Under the pieces are notes generated by a model. It ran no database searches. It was not told where the DNA came from and saw only the letters and a program-made list of their open reading frames with translations. Source: Linum tenue (Eukaryota > Streptophyta > Magnoliopsida > Malpighiales > Linaceae). From it: a stretch of 64,000 nucleotides of DNA. Each line of letters starts with the position of its first letter. Position 1 is the first letter of the stretch. Location of the stretch: assembly GCA_946122785.1 (NCBI GenBank), contig CAMGYJ010000009.1, positions 11,438,937 to 11,502,936 of the forward strand, read 5' to 3'. Shown piece after piece: positions 34,261 through 45,796 of this stretch. The position numbers and the translations under genes were made by a program.

Positions 34261-35058
34261 ACCTTTGCATTTTGAAATTAAACCCGAATGATACCACCAT
34301 AGAAGTAGCAGATTGTGATCTGGATCCACTCTTTCATTTAATTGTTTGTTCAAATTCAATCTAGTTATCTAACTTTCATAATTTATCTTCTATACTCCGA
34401 TTTCAAACGAGTTAAATTAGATTTTTCATTGAGTTCATACTTTGTTTTTCTTTTTCATTAAAAAAATGCAATCTAGTGATCCAACTTTCATACTTTATCT
34501 TCAACACTAACTTCAAACTAGTTAAATTATATTTTCCAAGTTATAAAATCATATTTTTCAAAATAATTGTGAATGCGTAGTGATTAAATTACTTTTTAAG
34601 TACTAGTAATCACAGACTCGCTTTTTGGTTGTAACAATAGTGAATAATCTAGTACAAATTTAAAGGATGATAAGTTTTTTTTCTTCATAATCTCTTTATT
34701 TATCTCGAACATTTAGTAACAAAAAAAATTTAACTTAGATTCTGTAATTTAACTCAAGAGGTTGACCTAGTGGTAATGTGGGGATGAGAACATCCAATAT
34801 ACCCTAACTTTGAACATTAGAGCCAACAACCAACAAAAAAAAATATTCTATATTGGGTGCTTCTAATAATATCAAATAATATTTTAATCAATTTTGAAAA
34901 ATAAATAATTTTTTTATTTTTTCGTTATCGTTTTTTTCACGATAATATATAAAAAATATCCCCTCCACTCGCACCGATCTCTAAATCTCGACTCTGCCGC
35001 TTGAGGTCACTAGTATTTCTGAGCACTGGTTGCACTTTGTTTCTCACAACCTCACAAT
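34261..35058. other. AT-rich spacer with a possible SINE relic
   Basis: Around 34755-34840 a GAGGTTGACCTAGTGGTAATG tract resembles an A-box and is followed downstream by an A-run, as in a decayed tRNA-derived SINE. No B-box is clear. Otherwise nothing gene-like was seen. Confidence 0.35.
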
Positions 35059-35682
35059 TAGGGGTGAAAATCGAAATCAATACGGTGTCGGTATCCCAAT
35101 ACCAAATACCGAAATTCCGAATACTGAAATCCCAAAAATCCCTAAATATTTTGGTATCCCAATCGGTACCTTGGTTTCCCAATCGGTATTATCGAATACA
35201 AAATTAATTACTTTTGCAATTAATAATTAAATATATAAATTAGATTTTATTGTTTAATTTAGGGCAAAGAGACTAAGCAAAGAGTATTGAGTTGCCTAGA
35301 GCTAACATCTCAAGTTCTTGTAATTGGTAATCTTTAATTTGACGAATTGGAGGTTGAGATACGACTAATACTAGTGTGAAATAGTGATATGGAATTATCT
35401 ATGTATAATTAAATGACACTCTTGGTGGTTGAGGGTCGCGTAGTAGTGAATGGGAGAGTCTAGTTGAGAGGATAACATGCACACTAGCTTATGTTTCAGT
35501 ATTGATTGGTATTTCGGTATATACCGATCCCAATCCCGCAATCCCTAATACCGAATAACAATTGAAATCAATCTCAATCCCAATTCCACGAAATAATATA
35601 TGTATTCGGTAATATCAAATATAGACAAATTCAGTACAATATTCAGTATATCCGAAATACCGGTACCAAACTTACAGCCCTA
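35059..35682. mobile_element. Non-autonomous hAT element
   Basis: Ends are TAGGGGTGAAAA and TTACAGCCCTA. Flanking 8-mers CTCACAAT (35051-35058) and TTCACAAT (35683-35690) match 7/8. The subterminal zones are full of GGTAT/ATACC and CCGAAT repeats. No transposase. 35683-36807 is AT-rich spacer with nothing recognisable. Confidence 0.85.
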
Positions 35683-36807
35683 TTCACAATGGTCGGCTTC
35701 CTTCTGAACTCCTAATACGTATTTCTATTCTCCTTGTAGATTTAAATCTTACAAAGGTACGCATATGGAAACTCCATTACTTGGCACCGTGTTTAGGTGC
35801 ATAAGCAAGATCCATTGTTGGGGCAACAAAACCTCAGAGAAATCTACCTAGTTTAAATCGAAATTAAATGGTATTTGTCGATCTTGTCCCATGCAAATTA
35901 ATTAACTAACTTATCATTGCTTGGAAATGTACAAATTTGTGCGATTAAATCGATTTTTGACACATCATCTTCTCGTCTCCATTCTTAGAAAAAGTTAGAA
36001 AATGAGACATAGAGGGTAACAAAACTGAATGAATATACTTCCTTAAAATACGATCTTATTAAAGCACATAACAAGACATGATAATTTTAAAGAAAATCCC
36101 TCTATGTTTAGCTTGGAATCCTTGTGAAGAAATTAATGATGACATCTCAATCATATAAATTAAAATTTCACATTACATCCCATTGGAATTCACGAGAGTC
36201 ACTCAAATGATAATTCACGAAAGACGATGACATGGTGTATACTCAAATTCAATCATTCTCGTTCCGATTGGTTCAAAAGATAATCATAAGTCCATAATTC
36301 TCTAAAAAATATCCATCAAGATATCACATAAGAAAATAAATGAAAAACACGATCGAGTAATTTGAATGAATGAATTCGACTCATTTGCCTTATAATGTGA
36401 TTTGAACTTAGATGACTTGTTTAGCAGTAAAAATAGTATTTTTGACATTATGAATTGACGAAGAAGAAAGATTGCATTTTGAATTGCCAAGTTTTTAAAA
36501 AGCAAAATAATTTGTATCAAAATACTGTATTTGGAAAATTCATATCCAAACAAATTGTCCATTTGCATCATCTTTCACTAAGAAAACGAGACATGCACTA
36601 GTGGTTAATTTTGAGCACATTGATGCTCCCCTGTCTCCAGCAACTTTGGACCTTTTTTTTATCTTCTCAATAAGTGTTCCTTTTTTGCCAATCTTGTTGT
36701 CCCTCTCTACTAATAATTACCCTATTGGCCGTTTTCCATTTAAAACTGTCCTATTTACCAAATCTTGGAATGTCCTCAAAATGTTACAGCCTTGCAGGGG
36801 GCTACAA

Positions 36808-36815
36808 TATAAATA
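36808..36815 (+). promoter_or_regulatory. TATA box of invertase gene D
   Basis: TATAAATA lies 121 bp before the ATG at 36936. Confidence 0.65.
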
Positions 36816-36935
36816 GCTCACTTCTCATTACTATTAGGCAGCAAGAGAAAGGCAGTTGGTGTCTTTCTCTTCCTCACAGTTTCCTTCTATATTCTATCCT
36901 TCTTGAGATCATAAGTACTCCTAAGCCCTACAGCC

Positions 36936-39612
36936 ATGGCCATATCTACTTTGAATTTCTCATTGCTCATTACCATTGTGATCTTGTTACTTGGACAAGG
37001 TGGTGTGCACAAGATTGAAGCTTCCCATGAGGTATACAAAGGCTACCAAAGTCTCGAGACCATACCGCCCAAATTCCAGCCGTACCGAACGGGCTTCCAC
37101 TTTCAACCTCCAAGGAACTGGATTAACGGTAAGATGTTTCATATAATGATCATTCACAATTTTTTTTTGCAAAAAAGGGTTCGTCAAAAGAATTTTGTGA
37201 CAGTTGTATTATTTTTTGGCTATCTATTTTTGTTCGAAATTCTTTATTTTTACGATAAAGAATTGTTATTCTTGAATCATTTCATTTTCTTTGTTGTAAA
37301 GTTACCTCTCGTATGTTTGCTGATATCAATGGGTTTTTTTTTTTTTGTGTGCTTGTTGCCATTCTGGCCATGCTGGCTGCCCATCTGTGGATTTCCTGCA
37401 TATGGTTGAAGATCCTAATGGTGAGTTTAAGAAACAGAATATTTTTCATTTATAATACTACAAAGGGTTTATATAAGAATAAAATGTGAAACTAGAGTTT
37501 CACTATAACTCTAATAGTGAACCATTTGTGGATAATAACTATAATAGGTCCCTAACATTGGCCTAAATCTATTAAATAAAAAATTCATTTCTTTTCTATG
37601 AATAAATGAATACTTATGTATAACTACTACTAGTATATTTCCCTAACATGTACCAACAACATTTAGCACACTATCAACTCTTGCAGGACCAATGGTTTAC
37701 AAAGGAATCTACCACTTGTTCTACCAATACAACCCAAATGGTTCGGTTTGGGGCAACATTGTTTGGGCACATGCAACATCCAAAGATCTGGTCAATTGGG
37801 AACTCCAACCGGTTGCACTCTCCGCAGCCGAACCAAACATGGATATCAACGGTGCATGGTCTGGTTCGGCCACAATCCTTCCGGATGGCAAACCGGTCAT
37901 TTTATACACAGGAGTCGACTCACAGAACCAACAAGTCCAAAATGTAGCCGTCCCCAAAAACCTATCCGACCCATATCTCATCGAGTGGACCAAACCACCC
38001 CAAAACCCAATCATGTCGCCCACAATCCAGAACCAGATCAATTCCAGCTCCTTCAGAGACCCTTCAACCGGATGGTTAGGCCCCGATAACGTGTGGAGGG
38101 TCGTCGTCGGGAGCAAAATTGGGAAACAAGGTGTGGCAATCTTGTACAAGAGCAAAGATTTCGTGAACTGGGTTAAAGACAAGAAGCCACTGCATTCTGC
38201 TCATGGGAATGGAATGTGGGAGTGCCCTGCCTTTTACCCTGTTTCTGTAGGAAACCGCAACAGTGTGGACACTTCGAAGAGCAGCAACGATTTGAATGTC
38301 AAGTATGTGCTGAAAGTGAGCCTGGACGATATCAAGCATGATTACTACACGGTGGGGAGCTACAATTACCATACAGATGTTTATACACCAAACAGAGGCT
38401 CGATCCAAAATGGGTTTTCGGGATTGAGGTACGACTATGGTAAATTCTATGCTTCTAAGTCGTTCTACGATGGGGAGATGAACCGCAGGGTGTTGTGGGG
38501 TTGGGTGAACGAATCTTCGAGTGTCGCTGATGATGTCAAGAAGGGTTGGTCTGGAGTTATGGTAAGATTGAATTACGTTCACAATTTTTCAACTTCATTT
38601 GTTGTTTTTTGTTGGTTTCGTAATTAGCTTACAATAATCAACGCCATTTGATCATATTCTCCAGGCGGTCCCAAGAAGAGTATGGTTGGACAAATCTGGG
38701 AAACAACTCCATATAAACCCAGTTCAAGAATTCGTAAAGCTTCGTATGAATCCAGTTAGCTTGCGCAATCATGTCCTCCAACCATCATCGTTACTTAAAG
38801 TCCACAATATCACAGCAGCCCAGGTGATAGATCGATCAAATGTTACAAAGGCGATTTGTGGTGACCATTTCGCTAAGGATGGTCGCCAAAGACGATTAAA
38901 TTCGTCGCTAAAAACCTTTGGTGACCAGTTTGCTGACTTCGTGTTCTTGTTTTACTGTCACCAACACAGGCAGATGTAGAGATCGCATTTGAAGGATTAG
39001 ACTTGAGCAAAGCAGAAGTGATAGACCCAAGCTGGATAAGCAAACCACAGGTGCTATGTAACCAAAATGATTCATCAGTTAGAGGAAGTCTAGGCCCATT
39101 TGGGTTGAAGGTTTTGGCTTCCAAAGGCATGGAAGAGTACACCTCTGTATTTTTCAGAGTCTTCAAGATGAACACCCAAAACAACAAGCAGCATGTGGTG
39201 CTAATGTGCAGTGACCAAAGCAGGTCTTCCCTTGATAAGGATGTTGACAAATCAAATTACGGCGCTTTCGTGAATGTGAATCCAGGTCACGAGAAGTTAT
39301 CGTTAAGAACCTTGGTAAGTGACGCTCATCTGCAAACTCTTTTTCCCTCTTTGATATGATCCAATCATTTTCTGATCTTATGGCCTTGAAATATGTTTCC
39401 ATTCTTGATGTCGAAAACTGCAGATCGATCATTCTATAGTAGAAAGCTTCGCAGCAAAGGGGAAGAGTTGCATAACATCAAGAGTCTATCCGAAATTGGC
39501 GATAGATAAGGCTGCCCATTTGTATGCTTTCAACAATGGACTTCAAAGTGTGAAGATATCAAGTTTGAATGCATGGAGCATGAAGAGTGCACAAATCACT
39601 GGAAAGCAATGA
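36936..39612 (+). CDS. Cell wall invertase-like protein D (GH32), altered active-site motif
   Basis: Exons: 36936-37128, 37412-37420 (9-nt mini-exon), 37687-38561, 38665-38823, 38970-39314, 39424-39612. The spliced frame gives 589 residues. A signal peptide ([19 protein letters not shown]), NDPNGP and FRDP are present, and the sucrose-related Asp/Lys pair survives as DDIK. The acid/base motif reads WECPAF: the Asp after Pro is replaced by Ala (codon 38229-38231), which is unusual. The family's last-but-one intron, present in A-C after CSDQSK, is absent. A new 146-nt intron splits the exon at ITAAQ/ADVE. The first exon 4 stretch reads LHINPVQEF where A-C have LVQWPx-EE. Probably secreted. Full sucrose hydrolase activity is uncertain. 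Confidence 0.92.
38824..38969 (+). mobile_element. Transposon-like sequence acting as a new intron in gene D
   Basis: The segment begins GTGATAG and ends CAACACAG, and its removal restores the family reading frame. It is absent from the same place in A, B and C. Inside are TTCGTCGCTAAAAACC and GGTGACCATTTCGCTAAGG, the kind of GTCGC/GCGAC repeats seen in plant CACTA-related elements. CAG precedes it and also ends it, as a 3-bp target duplication would leave. Confidence 0.6.
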
Positions 39613-40423
39613 CAGACCTATATATGGAACCTGAAGAAACACACTATCCTTTCACAAAAAGTTGTTTTCGACTTGTATTGTAATTTGTTTTTCTTCTCGA
39701 TTTGGCTTTTTAATGTCTTTCTCCTATGTATCCACCTTATAACGGTAGTATTTGGTCTCGTTGAGGCCTATGAAAAGTATAATGAAAGCTTTGTTTTTAT
39801 CTTGGTTATCAGTAAAATTAGCTTACTTATGCATAAAAGACCTATTTGGTCCAAAACGAGCAATCATACATGACATATCATTTATGTAATCTAAGAACAC
39901 TTCTATAATACAATCGTAAATTTCAAGTGCGTGAAAAATTCACCAAAATAACCATCCACAAATCTCGTATCTTAGTCAAAACATGAATCTAAACTGTAAG
40001 GAAAGAAAGAAAGCTTGATTTACCTCATGTCATGAACATTGAAAAGAAACATTAGACATCAAACATGCCGGGAAACTGAATTTATAACAGCACACGAAGA
40101 AACAGAGTATCAAGGGGAAAGAAAGAATCAAAGAACTCTCAGCCCTACAAGCTTCCCATTCCACAGACCAATTCAAACTAGAGTTGCCCAAAACTTTTCC
40201 CGGCCATCAAATGTGCCGTTCTTGACCAGTACACTATATGATACGTCTATACATAGTACTAGTGAAGCAACCCTAAGACCGCTCTCGCTCATGCAAGTCC
40301 GCGCCCCTAAAAATCCACGCGACAATCGAAGTGAGAAAATCAACCCATAAGATTGCAGCATTGCATCTCGTTATGGTGCATAGTAACGGGAATTAGGAAA
40401 ATTTTACTTACCTTGTGTGTGTT
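39613..40423. other. Intergenic: 3' regions of genes D and NAP1
   Basis: The convergent tails of invertase D (+) and the NAP1 gene (-) meet here. Short open frames have no family resemblance. No other feature was seen. Confidence 0.5.
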
Positions 40424-42677
40424 CTATACCTTCTTCTGGAGTTCTTTGCCATCATCTTCAGTGCCATGATCGGTATCCTCTTCATGCCCCTCGTTTTCAT
40501 GATCAGTATCATCACCATCCTTATCTATGTGGTGGCCGTAGGAATCAACCTCCACTGCCTCTCCAGTGTACCATGCTACGGCATGAGAAATAATCTTACT
40601 ACGAATGGTCGTGCTGCATTGCAACAACAACGAGCCGAAAAGGGCATCTAAGAAGGGAGAAATGGAAAATAGACAATGCACAACTCTAATTCCCAATTGA
40701 CAAGAAAAGTTGGGAGATACCCGATATTGTAGTCCTGCTCCATTTGGTCTTGAAGATCCTCAACCTTCAAAACAGAAGTTAATTAGATCAACAAACGAGT
40801 TTCCACATCAATAGTTGGTGAATGATTTAATCCTAGGATGCAAGACTTTACAGCATCATCATCAAGGTCATCTTCGTCCTGGGGCATGTGGGGCGTATTA
40901 AAGAATGTGAAGAAACTCAGACAATCCTCGATTTTGGTGATGGGTTTGGCATTCTTGGATCCCTTCTTAGGTTTCTTCTTTAGAATCTTCTTGGTCAAGC
41001 ATTTTCCAGGATACCAGTCGATTTCCGTCCTATAAAGTGCAACTAATAATAAAAGGCCAAGAAGGAGCCGAACAACCCCAAACTGGATCCAAAAAACAAA
41101 AACATGTGCAGTTTACCCTATTGCTCTTTCCAGAACAGGATCTTCATCATCCTCAATTACATGATATGTTTTAGTCAGCACGGAATTCTTGAAGTATGGA
41201 TTGGGATCAAAGTGAAACTCAAGCTTGAAACCCACAGGCTCCTCAAGTCTAATACTTTTGATGTCTCTAAGAAATTTAAGAGCTGCCTCATCACGTTCTG
41301 TTATCTGCCCCACATAAACAAAATCAACTTTCAATAATGCAACTCAACCTTCTGAAATTACATAAAGTAGCCTAAAAACTTTTCAATATCTCCTGTCAAA
41401 GAGTTACCTCTTCGGCTAACACTTCGTTGTTCTTCATCGCAGTGAGCCAGAAGTCGGGTACTCCTGATTCCGCGGTGAAAATATCATCAGTCAAGCAGAA
41501 GTTCTAAATCAAACCATGAAATCAAAATAAATTCTATTATGAAAAGTCACCTCCAGCAGCTTTATCAGCTTCTTGATCCCCTGAAGCTTCAGATGATACC
41601 CCATCAACTTCTTTTATACCATTTATAATCTCGTATCTCTGACAGCACCAAGAAAATGTTAAATCAACTAGGTATGGTAACTTAAGAACCTCAATGATAA
41701 TGATCAAGAGTAGATTATTTGAGAAACCTGTGTATAATGTGGCTCATAAAGCTTCTGATACTTGGCCTCTAGCGCCCTTCTCTCCTCGAAGAATTTCGCC
41801 TCCAGTTCATCATGTTGGCCCTGTTAATAGCGATGCACCAAGAAAACCGATTACCTCATAAACAAAACAAAACAGGTACCAGAATTCCCACCAAAACATC
41901 AATTCATGCAACATACAACATACAACACAATCAAACCCATTGACAGTTCTTTACAGAACCATGAAATGCTCTTGGGTAGGAAGAAAAAAGCACCACCTGA
42001 ATCTCTTTCAGATACTCCACGCGCTTTCTGACTCTCGGAGGCAGCTCTTCGATGATGTTCGAGTGCTGCCCTGCCAAGTTCTGTAGCTTATTCTGCACCA
42101 AAAACAAACCCCACCCCTCAAAATTGAATATCTCTATTTTACTTAAAAAAGTTCCCAACTTTCCCAACTGCTGATTAGAAGCATTATCTAAATTTCACTC
42201 TCCTAGTATACCACATCCCCGCCCTACTGCGCTAATATCACATACCTTAAGTGCATTAACAAGGTCTGCTCGGTCCTCTGCACTAAGAGCTGAAAATGGA
42301 AAATCAAACAAAAACACAATTTCACAATTCACATCAATACTTAGATCCCTTTCTAATTTTTTCCAATGGCAGAACTACAAAGCAATCAAATGAATCCGTG
42401 GAACAGAAAAATCTCAGAAACGATTCAACACTCCAGCTACATAAAACTCATCAAGATAACTATCCCGTATGATCAGTGTTGGGAAAAGAAACATTCTGCC
42501 TCTTCTGTCACGCTCTCAATGTTCCAATCATGCGAATCCAAATTTCCGAGAACAAATGGCATAATGTAACGCAGGCGCCGGAGAGGGTTTGAGGGAAGAG
42601 GGAATAGTGATAATACCGGCGGCAGCTGCTGGCAGGGAGGAGTCGAGATCGGTGACGGGCAACGAATCCTTACTCAT
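40424..42677 (-). CDS. NAP1-type nucleosome assembly protein
   Basis: Histone chaperone (H2A-H2B) shuttling between cytoplasm and nucleus. Minus-strand exons: 42677-42617, 42289-42246, 42092-41997, 41820-41728, 41638-41551, 41463-41408, 41304-41117, 41029-40852, 40764-40721, 40613-40424, all GT-AG, giving 345 residues. Recognisable parts: [15 protein letters not shown] and [15 protein letters not shown] (dimerisation helix), [55 protein letters not shown], the basic [10 protein letters not shown] region and [10 protein letters not shown]. The tail is acidic but short, and lacks the CaaX-like end (CKQQ) of many plant NAP1 proteins. A strong GTAAGT donor soon after the stop suggests an alternative 3' end is possible. 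Confidence 0.93.
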
Positions 42678-43946
42678 ATTTGTGGGTTTCGCTAGAGGGA
42701 TGGAGATGGAGGAAGGGACGGGGACGAGCGTTTGGGAAACGGGAAAATGGAGAGTGGAAGATCAGGGGAAGCGAGGGGAATTTCTCTTTTGCCGCGATGG
42801 CCAGGCAGGGAGTGAGCCACGGTGAGGGCGCGCGTTTGGAAAGAAACTGTGAGAAAGGGAAAGAAGAAGGAAAAGGCAATTATAGCTTTTAGTACTTGTA
42901 ATTATGTTACTTGACCCATTACACCTTCTCTATATTATGGATTACAAATTTAATCAAACACATCCATTATATTACTTATTACAGCCACATTTATCTGGTA
43001 CCAACTACCAGTTCATACTTCATAGTAGGTTCAGGAAGGTGCTAGATAGGCGTTGGGGTACTGTCTGGCGCCTAGCATGTTTGGTGTCTAGGTGATGTCT
43101 AAGCGTTTTAATAAAAAAAAAAATCTAGTAAAAATAACAATCTTATAGCTTGTTTTTACTTTATTTCAATTTCAAATAATTAGTAACTTAGCTAACCCTC
43201 AACAATAATCAAAATATGCCATGAGCTAAAACTGCAATATCAATAGAGGAATGAATGAAGGATGCATTGAATATAAGGCGGCTTGGAGATGGTGTTGAGC
43301 TACAATCTTTTCAATTATTGCTATGCTGGTGCAATTAAGCGTGTCTCACTTCGATTAATGACGTCTCACAATGATTAATCATATAATGACGAGCTAATGA
43401 TAATCATATAATGAAGTAAAAACCAACAACCACCCGTAGCTTCTACTACAAAGTATGAACCAATAGTAAAGACATTAACTAGTAAAAAAATAGTAAACGC
43501 ATTGATATTTTTCTGAAGAACATCATCTAAATTATGCATATTAGATCATCTATCACCATAATTAAATCAAAGAAAGAAAAAATATAAGTGGTCATTTGAT
43601 TTTTATGATAGTTTAATTGGAATAGTTACAATGCATGTATTGTCTATAACGTATCTTTTTTTTTTTAATTTTCTGCACATACAATACATACATTGTTTGC
43701 TTGATGTGCATAGTTAAATCCCAAATTTTGGATGAGATTGTTGACACTTGAGATAGTTTGGTTGAGATTGTTATATTTTTTTCAATATGTCGCTTATGTA
43801 TACTAAAAACAAAAGTTAAAAATAATACTTCATCTAAAAAGTAACAGGGTAATGACTATTTATTAGCCAAAAAAATTTCAGATTTTTTATATTAGCCAAA
43901 CCTATCGAAATACTAAGAATTAGCCAAATGTTAACAGGGTAAAACG
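42678..43946. other. Spacer upstream of the NAP1 gene
   Basis: The first 200 bp are GC-rich leader/promoter sequence of the NAP1 gene. The rest is AT-rich. 43640-43700 has ATGCATGTATTG and CATACAATACAT repeats, similar to sequence near 3785-3845 in intron 2 of gene A, suggesting a shared MITE family. Confidence 0.45.
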
Positions 43947-44070
43947 AACAAGGGCTTGGCTTAGTGGTAACACCACTAACCTAGAATCTGGAGGTCTCAG
44001 GTTTGAATCCCTTAAGTAGTACCTTAATAGCAACAAAATGAACCTATATCACCCTTATCAAAAAAAAAAA
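43947..44070 (+). mobile_element. tRNA-derived SINE
   Basis: TGGCTTAGTGGTAACACC (A-box-like) and CTCAGGTTTGAATCCC (B-box-like) are spaced as in a tRNA gene, followed by a short body and an A-run at 44058-44072. It does not fold into a complete tRNA. A target duplication was not clear. Confidence 0.7.
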
Positions 44071-44112
44071 AATTTTGTCAGTAATATTTACTTGGCAACA
44101 TGATACTTACTT

Positions 44113-44995
44113 TTTTAAAAAAAAATGGAGTTCATTAAGATTGCAACGGGCCAGGCCCAATGGAAAAGATACAAGCAAATGACAACATGGATTGGAAAAA
44201 AGAGAAAGCAGGGCCCAAAACAAGACCCGGAACCCAATAAGGCCCAAAGCCAAGGACCCAAAAACATTCCCACTCCCCCAACCCTAGCCGCCTCCACCTT
44301 ACCCCTCTGTAATCCCCGCCGCTGTGACCGACAACCGCCGCCTCCAACCATCAACAATAGCAGCAGGTTCCCACCCATCTCGGTAGGTAGGATGTGAAAG
44401 GAGACCCTCCAAACAACCACCCCGAGCCAATCAACCAAACGCATCCCTCTGCTTGAAACTCAGGGGAACACCACAGATCGATCGGTCGGCCGACGGAGGA
44501 AACAGAGTGATGGAGATCTTCTGTCTTCAAGCTCTCCGCGCCGAGTCAAACGCCAAAGGCTACATCTCCGAACCACCTAGACCTGCAAGGTGAGAACAAG
44601 GAGGAAGACAAGGGGAACGAAAAGGAGAAGACAAGCTAGATCTGTGGCAGATCTAGCCTTCATGCAACTTAGATCGGACACAACATCTCTAGTTCTGAGT
44701 CACCAGAACAGAGGACAAAAGATCATCCCAGTCAAGGGGAGAAAGAAACCCACAAAAGGGAAAAGGAGCAGACCCGACCCGACAAAGGAGAAACAAAGAC
44801 AACAAAGGAACGAAAAAAACAGCAAGCCGAGCAAGAAAGGAGATGAAAAAGAAAAGGAAGCAAGGGAGCGGAGGGCCGCCGCCGTTTGTCGGAGAGGCGC
44901 CGGCGGCAGCCCTCTCAGTCGCCAGGAAGAAGGCGATCTACTTTCTAGAGAGAGGTCGGAGGATTTTGAAAATGAGGCGGCAGCCCTCTCAGTCC
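44113..44995 (-). mobile_element. Internally deleted LINE-like retroposon
   Basis: An 883-bp insertion is flanked by the perfect 12-bp direct repeat TGATACTTACTT (44101-44112, 44996-45007). On the minus strand it starts with GC-rich leader-like sequence resembling plant L1 5' ends and finishes AATGAACTCC plus a T/A-run like a LINE 3' end. No reverse transcriptase lies between. A 19-bp direct repeat (44902-44920, 44976-44994) marks the start. Open frames here have no family match. 45008-45796 is AT-rich with nothing recognised. Confidence 0.6.
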
Positions 44996-45796
44996 TGATA
45001 CTTACTTGGAAGAGACACATGAAGGTCAACATTACAAAATTTTATTATTTTAACTAAGAAAAGAGTTACAAAATTATTAACGATAATATAAAAATGACTA
45101 ATATTTTGATGGATTACAAAAGATTTGGCTAATTAATAGCATTTTAATGCGTGTGGATAATATGAAAGAATTTGAATTAAAAATAGACATTAACTAAAAT
45201 AATATAACTTATTTAAATACTTTAATAACTGTCACAGATTCCAAACTATAAACTACAATACACCAATTTTTCACCAAAATACACCAACTTACAAAAACAA
45301 ACGACTCCTAAATTTGGTTCTCCCTTATTATCACAAAGATCCTTGTCATAGAAAAACTAAATTATCCAGAAGATGCAAAGACTTTGAGCACACATACTCA
45401 TGAAATGCAAATTGCCTATCTAAAAAAACCCTTGGTACACAACTAAACCCTATGGTTAAAGAACTTCCTTCAGGATTATAACCCAATTTCTGCGAGGAAC
45501 ACAATGGTATATACCTGTGAAATTTTCCAAGTATAAGAACCCCACAGACAGAAAATGCCTTCCTTTCTCCTTGACATAAAAGAATTCTGTAACATCTAAA
45601 CTCTGTCATCCTTCTCAAGAAGGTTACAAGACCCAATTTTTGCCACCCTATCAACGAAAAACCTCCTCAAACCAACTACCATAGGGAGAAAGAAGGACAG
45701 TAATCTCAACATTCATCTTCACAATCCCATACAAGTTTTCTCCCAAATGTTTGCCTGCAACAACAAATCCAGAGAGAAGCACTCAAATATCTTTTT

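Noticed and set aside
43947..44020. Possible tRNA gene.
   Set aside because: A and B boxes are present, but no acceptor stem pairs and an A-tail follows. A SINE head explains it.
43847..45130. Outer inverted repeats (TATTAGCCAAA near 43874, TTTGGCTAATTA near 45126) as a larger MULE enclosing the SINE and LINE derivative.
   Set aside because: The match is short and patchy, the ends are unclear, and no target duplication was found.
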